DNA of 52,449 nucleotides from positions 1 to 52,449 of the forward strand of contig JAICUF010000008.1 in the NCBI GenBank assembly GCA_025935995.1, read 5' to 3'. The notes beneath the pieces were generated by a model, which did no database searches, was not told where the DNA came from, and was given only the letters and a program-made list of their open reading frames with translations. The stretch's first letter is position 1. Every line of letters starts with the position of its first letter. Position numbers and translations under genes: made by a program. The DNA comes from Gemmatimonadales bacterium. Its GTDB lineage: Bacteria > Gemmatimonadota > Gemmatimonadetes > Gemmatimonadales > GWC2-71-9. This document shows positions 45,883-52,449 of the stretch, piece by piece.

Positions 45883-47052
45883 TCACCGCACCGCAACGTA
45901 TGAGTCGAGCCACACCTCCGACCGGGCGCTATCCTGCTCGACCAGAAGGCGGAGTGGACGGGGACTGTGCGCGAAGGGCTCCCAATCCGACGGCGCGAAG
46001 CCGACGGTCGACCGTCCGTTCACTGCGAGGATCCTCGCCCCGGGCAGGATTCCCGCCTTGACGGCCGGCCCTTTGGAAAAGACCTGGAGCACCGCAAGCA
46101 CGCCGCCGTCATAGCCCACCGCGATGCCGTGCTCCCGGAGGGCTGGCGGCGCGGCAACGCGAAGTCGCGAACGGTGCAGCCTCACTCGTTGCGTTCGCTG
46201 GTCCAGTGTTACGGCGAAATCGCGGAGGGCGTGAATCCCGAAGATGCCGTCCACGGCCAATCCCCGTGGAGGAGCGCCCACTTCGATGATCGGTCGTTCG
46301 ATCGTGTAGCGGCCGATGCGCACGTCATCCAGCAGGCGCGCGCTCCTTCGCGGCACCGTACCGATCGCCGGGCCGCGAACCACTCCCGTCTGCTCCGGCG
46401 GAGAGGCGAGGTGCAGCGTCGCGACGCTCCGGCTGTCGAGAGACATGGGCACGCCACCCTGCGTATCGAGCGCCAGCAGAAGGCTCCGATGGGCGATCTG
46501 CACCGGCACGGCGAACAACGGCGTGGCCGCTGTCAAGGCCAGCACCTCGGCGCCGTCCGGAAACGGCAGCGTGTCGCGAGAGAACGAGAGTCGTTTGTGG
46601 GGGAAATCCACTTCCACGGACAGCCCGGCGAAGGCTCCAAGACCGAGCATGCCGTCGAGCCGGTTCGGCAGGATCGACGGCCCGGGAATGAACGCCTGTA
46701 CCCCCTCGAGCATGAGCCCGCCAATGCGGACCGAATCCGCCGTCCCTGACCGCGGAATGGGGCCATCGGCGCGGACGGCTGCCGAATCTGCGGCCGCCGT
46801 GAAGAGGATCAACGCCGCCGGGCTGCCGGTTTCGACGCCGAGGTGAAACGGCCCACGGCCGTTGACCCAGGCGTCGACGATGGGCCGGTCGCCGGGGGTT
46901 GGCATCGGGACCCCGACCCGGGAAGAGGCTAGCCAGGTCGATCGAACCGGCGGGGCCGCTGGTTGCTGGGCGCCCAGGACGGGCACGGCGATCGACAGCA
47001 CCGTGGCCGCGACGCCACCGCCGGGAGCGCAGCGGGACAGGAAGGAGGGCAC
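45883..47052 (-). CDS. Exported aspartyl-protease-like protein with PDZ domain
   Basis: A 389-aa secreted protein with a signal peptide ending VLGAQQ. Two retropepsin-like halves are visible. In the first, the expected DTG reads ETGS (Glu74), within RGPFHLGVETGSPAALI. In the second it reads DTQGG (Asp196). GIFGIHALRDFAVTLD is typical of these bacterial aspartyl proteases. A PDZ domain follows at about 305-370 (GPAVKAGILPGARILAVNGR). The start is GTG. The altered active-site motifs suggest changed or lost peptidase activity. It lies 17 bases after the upstream SnoaL-like gene in the same run. Confidence 0.82.
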   Translation of the reverse strand: MPSFLSRCAPGGGVAATVLSIAVPVLGAQQPAAPPVRSTWLASSRVGVPMPTPGDRPIVDAWVNGRGPFHLGVETGSPAALILFTAAADSAAVRADGPIPRSGTADSVRIGGLMLEGVQAFIPGPSILPNRLDGMLGLGAFAGLSVEVDFPHKRLSFSRDTLPFPDGAEVLALTAATPLFAVPVQIAHRSLLLALDTQGGVPMSLDSRSVATLHLASPPEQTGVVRGPAIGTVPRRSARLLDDVRIGRYTIERPIIEVGAPPRGLAVDGIFGIHALRDFAVTLDQRTQRVRLHRSRLRVAAPPALREHGIAVGYDGGVLAVLQVFSKGPAVKAGILPGARILAVNGRSTVGFAPSDWEPFAHSPRPLRLLVEQDSARSEVWLDSYVAVR

Positions 47053-47069
47053 GAAAATGGTCCCGAACG

Positions 47070-48293
47070 TCAGGGGTGGGTGCTGATGAGCGTCTGATCG
47101 AACTGCTCGACCGCATGATCCGGCAGCTCGCTCATCCAGCGGGTCATGTAGGGCGGCTCATCGACCAGCCAGATGCGGTCGTGCGTGGGCGCGTCGCCTT
47201 CCACGATCCACGCAGGCACCCGGCGGCCGCCGATGGATACGGTGTCTCGGCCGGCGACCCGAAACGACCGCCAGGTTGTCCGGCGGTTCGCCGCTTCGAT
47301 ACCGAAGGTTGGCACGCGAAGGACCAGACCAGGGCGCAACGAGACGGCTCCGATGGTCGCGTCGAGGACGCCGTCGAGGTAGGCGGGCTCCGCGAGCGTA
47401 AGATCGATCGGGCTCGAGCCGGAATCCGGCCGTGTCGCCGAGCCAGTGAGGTGCGCACCATCGACATCGAGCGTGATTGATCGCCGTGCCGAGTGCATGG
47501 CCCAGTGCCGCAGCGCCATCGTGCGCCGGTCGAGTACCGTTTCCAGGCCCCAGGTCGGGTCTGGTACGCCTGAATCGGCCTGCGTGCGAATGACGATCAC
47601 CGGCGACCCGTCCCGCTGCGCGATGCTGAGGTCGTTGGTGAACGTGGCCTGCTCCGTGATCCTTCCCGCTCGCGTCACCGAGCGCACCACCCGCGCGACA
47701 TGCGGTCGGTAGATGCGGCCATCGACGAACGCCGCTCCGACGCTCACGGTGGTCGTGTCACCGGGAGGCGTGGGCACGCTCAGGTCGGCCCCCATCCTCC
47801 AGGAGCCGTCGGACTGGGGGATCCAGACAGTCACGTACTGTCCGCCAACGGTCTGCGCTGGCCGCCCCGCGGCGGCAAAGGTGTAGGACCACCTCCCGGT
47901 TTCGTACGCCCGGCCTCCGAGCAGCCACAAGTCGTCGGTGTGCAGCGCCACCTTCACGGGCCCGACGCGATCGAGAAACCGGTGGAGGCTCGCTGCGATC
48001 GCGCGCCGCCCCTGGATCACGCGACCATTCGGCTCCAGGCGGGCGCCGTAGTGCTCGTCGTATAGCGCCGCCACCCCCGCCGCATCCGCGGACGCAAAGG
48101 CTGCGATGTATTGCGCGTAGCCCCGCTCGATCGCCGCCAGTGCCGCCTGCCTCCGCTGCGCGGGGATGGGCTGCTGTGCGTACATGACCCGCGAGCCCGC
48201 GACCATCAGCACGACGATCGGGGTGAGCACGGTCCCCCGTACCGCGAGCGAGCGACCTGCGCCGAGGCTATGGCGTATGCTGCTCGCGTTCAT
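47070..48293 (-). CDS. Exported SnoaL/DUF4440-like protein with unnamed C-terminal domain
   Basis: A 407-aa protein starting at ATG 48293 with a signal peptide ending MYAQQ. Residues about 50-165 form a SnoaL/DUF4440-type NTF2-like domain (YAQYIAAFASADAAGVAALY, then YVTVWIPQSDGSWRMGADL). Residues about 185-395 form a beta-rich domain homologous to the first domain of the RidA-repeat lipoprotein (LDRRTMAL, LTLAEPAYLDGVLDA, GLVLRVPTFGIE). It is the first gene of the minus-strand run. No catalytic residues are evident, so it may bind a ligand. Confidence 0.83.
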   Translation of the reverse strand: MNASSIRHSLGAGRSLAVRGTVLTPIVVLMVAGSRVMYAQQPIPAQRRQAALAAIERGYAQYIAAFASADAAGVAALYDEHYGARLEPNGRVIQGRRAIAASLHRFLDRVGPVKVALHTDDLWLLGGRAYETGRWSYTFAAAGRPAQTVGGQYVTVWIPQSDGSWRMGADLSVPTPPGDTTTVSVGAAFVDGRIYRPHVARVVRSVTRAGRITEQATFTNDLSIAQRDGSPVIVIRTQADSGVPDPTWGLETVLDRRTMALRHWAMHSARRSITLDVDGAHLTGSATRPDSGSSPIDLTLAEPAYLDGVLDATIGAVSLRPGLVLRVPTFGIEAANRRTTWRSFRVAGRDTVSIGGRRVPAWIVEGDAPTHDRIWLVDEPPYMTRWMSELPDHAVEQFDQTLISTHP

Positions 48294-48540
48294 GCCGTGC
48301 TCCGCGATACCGTCAGCGGCGTCCGCACCATGTCCGACTCCTGCGTGGTATGTCAGATGACGTGTGCGCCGGCTTCAGGCCGGCGTCGAAGTGATCGCGT
48401 GGAGGCCAATGTAGGACGCGCGTGCGGAGCTGGCCAATGCGTTGACGCCATGAACTGCATGCGTGCTTCGCATGTGCCGGTCCCTCGCGCACCCCCGGAG
48501 CGGGGCATAGCTTTCTTCGCCGACGGAGGCTTGATGAGAC

Positions 48541-49989
48541 ATGTGTCCCGGATGCCGTAGCATGACGAGACAGCGACCCGAACGCCAAACGGGCTACTGG
48601 GATGTGCTGTCCGACGTCGCCGCGCGCTCGCGGCGGTACCTGGAAGCCATCGGCGAGCGGCGTGTTCGCCCCGACCCACACGCGCTGGTCGGACTCGCGG
48701 CCTTCGACGAGCCATTGCAGGATGAGCCGAGGAGCAGTGAAGGCGTCCTGGAGGAGCTGGATCGTATTGGCTCGCCCGCGACGATGGCGCTCGCGGGGGC
48801 GCGCTTCTTCGGCTTCGTGAACAGCGCCGCGCTGCCGGCGGCTCTCGCGGCGAACTGGCTATCGACGGCGTGGGAGCAGCACGGCGGGTTCGAGCTGACA
48901 TCGCCGGGCAGCTCTGCTCTCGAGCGGATCGCATTGCGGTGGACCGTCGAGCTTCTCGGCCTGCCCCCCGGATCGGCAGGCTCGTTCGTCACCGGAACCA
49001 CCGCCGCGCATGTGACGCTGCTCGCGGCCGCCAGGTCGGCCCTCCTCTCGACTGCTGGATGGGATGCGGAATCTGACGGCCTCTTCGGCGCCCCACCGGT
49101 CACCGTAATCGTGGGGGCCGAGGCGCATTCGACCCTGGCGAAAGCCCTTGGCATCGTGGGACTGGGGCGTCGCCGCGTCCGCACAGTCGCCGCGGATTCC
49201 CAGGGGCGGATGCGTCCGGATGCGCTCCCCCCGATCGACGGGCCGACGATCGTGTGCCTGCAGGCGGGCAATGTGAACACCGGCGCCTTCGACCCGTTCC
49301 GTGAGATCATCGAGAGGGTGCGGGCCAGCGGCGCGCCGGCGTGGGTGCATGTCGACGGCGCATTCGGGCTGTGGGCACGCGCCGCGCCGGAGCGAGCGCA
49401 CCTGCTGAACGGCGTGGACCTCGCCGATTCGTGGGCCACGGACGCTCACAAATGGCTCAACACTCCGTATGACTGCGGAATCGCGATTGCGCGCGACGCT
49501 GACGCGCTGAGTCGTGCCATGGCGATCCAGGCCGATTATCTGCCTCGCTCGGCGGGGGACGCGAATCCGATGGACCGCACGATAGAGTCATCGCGCCGGC
49601 CGCGCGGTGTGGATGCGTGGGCTGCCCTGCGGGCATTGGGGCGGCGCGGGCTTGCCGAGCTTGTCGAGCGCCACTGTCGGCTGGCCACGCGCTTCGCGGA
49701 TGGATTTGCCGCGGCCGGGTTTCGCGTGTTGAACGACGTGGTCCTCAATCAGGTCCTCGTCACCTTCGGGGATTCCGAGACGACGAGGCGCGTCATCGCG
49801 GCAGTTCAGGAGGAGGGAACGTGCTGGTGCGGGGCGACGGTCTGGGCCGGGGTGACGGCGATGCGGGTGAGCGTCATCGCGTGGCCGACCACGGAGGCGG
49901 ACGTCGACCGATCGGTGGCCGCGATTGTGCGCCTCGCACGGCACGCCGTGGGCGCGAGCGATGCCCATCTTCGAGACAGCGCATCCTGA
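48541..49989 (+). CDS. PLP-dependent group II amino acid decarboxylase
   Basis: A 482-aa enzyme of the aromatic-L-amino-acid/glutamate decarboxylase family. It has TGTTAAHVTLLAAARSAL, AEAHSTLAKALGIVGLG, VHVDGAFGLWAR with the PLP-contacting Asp, and the Schiff-base Lys in DSWATDAHKWLNTPYDCG. The substrate cannot be told. The ATG at 48541 has GGAGG eleven bases upstream; an in-frame ATG at 48562 (MTRQRPERQ) is an alternative. It is divergent from the SnoaL-like gene. It has no signal peptide. Confidence 0.88.
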   Translation: MCPGCRSMTRQRPERQTGYWDVLSDVAARSRRYLEAIGERRVRPDPHALVGLAAFDEPLQDEPRSSEGVLEELDRIGSPATMALAGARFFGFVNSAALPAALAANWLSTAWEQHGGFELTSPGSSALERIALRWTVELLGLPPGSAGSFVTGTTAAHVTLLAAARSALLSTAGWDAESDGLFGAPPVTVIVGAEAHSTLAKALGIVGLGRRRVRTVAADSQGRMRPDALPPIDGPTIVCLQAGNVNTGAFDPFREIIERVRASGAPAWVHVDGAFGLWARAAPERAHLLNGVDLADSWATDAHKWLNTPYDCGIAIARDADALSRAMAIQADYLPRSAGDANPMDRTIESSRRPRGVDAWAALRALGRRGLAELVERHCRLATRFADGFAAAGFRVLNDVVLNQVLVTFGDSETTRRVIAAVQEEGTCWCGATVWAGVTAMRVSVIAWPTTEADVDRSVAAIVRLARHAVGASDAHLRDSAS

Positions 49990-50201
49990 CGCTCGGCCGG
50001 CGTGGACGCGGGCCGAACGAGGATTGAGCCCCATGCGCTCCGCCACATCCTCTGGCGACCACATGGCGCCGATGCGCAGCCTGGCCAGATTCCCGAGTCC
50101 CGCGCCGCAATGCCAACGCAGCCCTCCCCGGCACGCGAACCGCACAATCGGATCCTCCGCACCGACGAAGTTCTCCCACGGATCTCAACCGACAATGCGA
50201 A
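49990..50201. other. Intergenic stretch, possible gene remnant
   Basis: No gene with a supported start is visible. A minus-strand reading contains AMWSPEDVAERMGLNPRS, which looks like a possible helix-turn-helix fragment but has no supporting context. It may be a decayed gene end. Confidence 0.3.
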
Positions 50202-50229
50202 AGGGCCCCGGCGCACGCGCCGGGGCCCT
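50202..50229 (-). terminator. Terminator of the copper-monooxygenase-like gene
   Basis: A perfect 12-bp stem (AGGGCCCCGGCG with CGCCGGGGCCCT) with a four-base loop lies 22 bases beyond the stop. It is followed on the minus strand by a short T run. Confidence 0.75.
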
Positions 50230-50251
50230 CGTGATATCCGCTCCCCTCGAA

Positions 50252-51349
50252 TCAGGGCTTCGCGGCGGCCCCGTGGTCCGAGTGGTCCATGCCCTTCATG
50301 TCGTGATCCATCGGCATCTCGTCCGCCACCAGTGCGTTGCCGTGCTCGTCGGCCTTGAGCGCCGCCATGTCCTTCCGGAAGGTCGGGTCATCCGGATTGA
50401 TCGCGGGCCAGCGCGCCATGTCGTCGGGCACGAAGAGGCCGACCATGTGCGCCATGGCGCCCTGCGGAATGAGCTTGCCCGTCGGGTTGTTGTAATTCCC
50501 GACGACCCGATAGCGGTGATTCGCCGTGAGCGTGAGGCCGGCGCCCGTCACCCCGAAGAGCCGGCGCCCCACCTTCAGCACCTTGCCGTCGGGCGTCCGC
50601 GTCGCGAGCACCGTCGTCAGCACCTTGCCGGTCTCCGCGTCCTCGAGCCGCACCGAGGTGCCGTAGTCGTGCAGGTGGCCGCCCACCGCGAGCAGCTTCC
50701 CGCCGACGGGGAGCGTGAATTCGTAGGCCTTGCTCGACGTACCCGGCGGGACGTCGAAGGTGTTGGTCCCCCCGATCGTGAGGTTCACGTCCATGTAGAT
50801 CGGCATGGCATTGGCGGGACGCGGATTCTGGTTCTTCGGCGTCCAGAGCAGCGTGAGGCGGAGCGAGACTCCTTCGAGGTCCCGGCCGGTCGAGTTGTGC
50901 CAGTTGATGTAGAAGCCCAGTCGCGAGCCGGCGGAGAGCGGAATGCCGATCGTGCGGGGCACCGTCGCGTCGTCGGTCTCGCTGCCGGCGCCCATGAGCC
51001 GCTCGGCGGCGTCGTAGAGCAGCTGGCGCCGGTCGAAGTTCACCATGATCATGTGGTGCATCACGTCCTTCGGCACCGTATTGCCGCGCGCATCCACGAG
51101 GGACCACTCGAAGCCGCGGAGCCAGCCGTCCACCGGCCAGACGAAGCGCTGCACCGGCGCGTTGTGCGCCATCGCGTGCCCCATCTCCAGCATCTCGTCC
51201 ATCGGCGGCTGGTTCGGCAGATCGAACGGGCCGGTGACGATGGTGACGGCGTGGCGGGACGAGTCGACGGTGACGGTGACCGGCGGCGTGGCCGGCCCGC
51301 CGGGCGACCCGGCGAGCGTCAGGGCGAGAAGCGGACCGAGGGCCAGCAT
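50252..51349 (-). CDS. Exported PHM/SURNod19-like putative copper-dependent monooxygenase
   Basis: A 365-aa secreted protein with an N-terminal hydrophobic signal. The pattern of copper ligands in peptidylglycine alpha-hydroxylating monooxygenase is reproduced. The pair His98-His99 is in VMHHMIM and a further His151 is in INWHNSTG. His225 and His227 are in GGHLHDYG, and a Met/His cluster lies at 299-302 (MAHM). Ligand spacing (99 to 225, 227 to about 299) is close to that of PHM. The C-terminus is Met/His/Asp-rich (DEMPMDHDMKGMDHSDHG), a probable copper-binding tail. Similarity to stress-related Nod19-type proteins is also likely. The activity is inferred, not shown. It is divergent from groES. 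Confidence 0.72.
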   Translation of the reverse strand: MLALGPLLALTLAGSPGGPATPPVTVTVDSSRHAVTIVTGPFDLPNQPPMDEMLEMGHAMAHNAPVQRFVWPVDGWLRGFEWSLVDARGNTVPKDVMHHMIMVNFDRRQLLYDAAERLMGAGSETDDATVPRTIGIPLSAGSRLGFYINWHNSTGRDLEGVSLRLTLLWTPKNQNPRPANAMPIYMDVNLTIGGTNTFDVPPGTSSKAYEFTLPVGGKLLAVGGHLHDYGTSVRLEDAETGKVLTTVLATRTPDGKVLKVGRRLFGVTGAGLTLTANHRYRVVGNYNNPTGKLIPQGAMAHMVGLFVPDDMARWPAINPDDPTFRKDMAALKADEHGNALVADEMPMDHDMKGMDHSDHGAAAKP

Positions 51350-51430
51350 TGCAGACTCCGCAAGAGGGATTGGGGGGAACGGGCGGGAAGGTCGGCAACG
51401 GGTCCGGCAAAGTCAAGCGATGCGTTGCGC

Positions 51431-51458
51431 TTGACACGCGCGGTCCCGCTCTTATCTT
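51431..51458 (+). promoter_or_regulatory. Sigma70-type promoter of groESL
   Basis: TTGACA is a perfect -35, followed after 16 bases by TATCTT. The expected transcription start is near 51465, immediately before the CIRCE element. Confidence 0.75.
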
Positions 51459-51470
51459 ACGCGCCGGGAG

Positions 51471-51497
51471 TTGGCACTCATGGCATCTGAGTGCTAA
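51471..51497 (+). promoter_or_regulatory. CIRCE operator (HrcA binding site)
   Basis: TTGGCACTC-N9-GAGTGCTAA matches the consensus TTAGCACTC-N9-GAGTGCTAA with a single A to G change. It lies between the promoter and groES, so HrcA repression is expected. hrcA is not in the window. Confidence 0.95.
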
Positions 51498-51548
51498 TCA
51501 ATTCAGTGACTTGATGTTAACACCCTCAACAACGCAGTGGAGGTGGCA

Positions 51549-52449
<901 letters not shown>

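Noticed and set aside
49588..50145. A 185-codon minus-strand frame overlapping the decarboxylase 3' end
   Set aside because: A short stretch looks helix-turn-helix-like, but most of the frame is antisense to the decarboxylase and no start signal or domain supports it.

Overview
The window is GC-rich bacterial chromosome with very tight gene packing. Most neighbouring genes share ATGA, GTGA or TGATG stop/start overlaps, and GTG starts are common. The gene content suggests a Gemmatimonadota-type organism or a close relative. That content includes a Bat/MoxR cluster, the bacillithiol glycosyltransferase BshA, a TonB-dependent B12 receptor behind a cobalamin riboswitch, a Por/FlgD-like sorting-type domain, and a MutL of the endonuclease type. 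The taxonomic call is inference from gene content, not a database match.

Layout. Positions 1-1080 hold the end of an exported, membrane-anchored protein. From 1.1 to 8.6 kb a cobalamin riboswitch and terminator precede btuF-btuC-btuD-btuB, followed by recO and the selenocysteine elongation factor gene selB. From 8.6 to 14.2 kb lie a receiver-only response regulator, a small secreted protein that is almost entirely a sorting-type domain, clpB, tadA, two tRNA-Ser genes, a PH-domain/zinc-ribbon protein and two small ORFs. From 14.2 to 18.3 kb lie pyrR-pyrB-pyrC, a coiled-coil zinc-ribbon protein and, convergent to it, rpsT.

From 18.4 to 38.1 kb runs one uninterrupted plus-strand gene train. It carries a site-2-type protease, scpA, scpB, a pseudouridine synthase, moxR, DUF58, a DUF4381-like protein, a VWA protein, a BatB-BatC fusion, a BatD-BatE fusion, mutL, miaA, bshA, uppP, birA, coaX and a UbiA-type prenyltransferase. 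Three small membrane or lipoprotein genes and an NlpC/P60 protein follow.

From 38.1 to 50.2 kb is a more accessory block with looser spacing and both strands in use. It holds a MOSC protein, an epoxide-hydrolase-like enzyme, a DinB-fold protein and a MetR-like LysR regulator with a consensus MetR box just upstream. It also holds a five-gene minus-strand run (SnoaL-like exported protein, aspartyl-protease-like/PDZ protein, a lipoprotein with three tandem RidA-like repeats, an alpha/beta hydrolase and a PhzF-family enzyme) and a PLP-dependent decarboxylase.

From 50.2 to 52.4 kb lie an exported protein with the copper-ligand pattern of peptidylglycine monooxygenase, then a promoter, a CIRCE operator, groES and the start of groEL.

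The most unusual items are the following. (i) The lipoprotein with three RidA-like repeats shares an unnamed N-terminal domain with the nearby SnoaL-like protein. (ii) The minus-strand protein before groES looks like a bacterial PHM-type copper monooxygenase. (iii) The two Bat fusions keep an internal signal-peptide-like segment at each junction. (iv) The MetR-like regulator is paired with a TGAA-N5-TTCA box.
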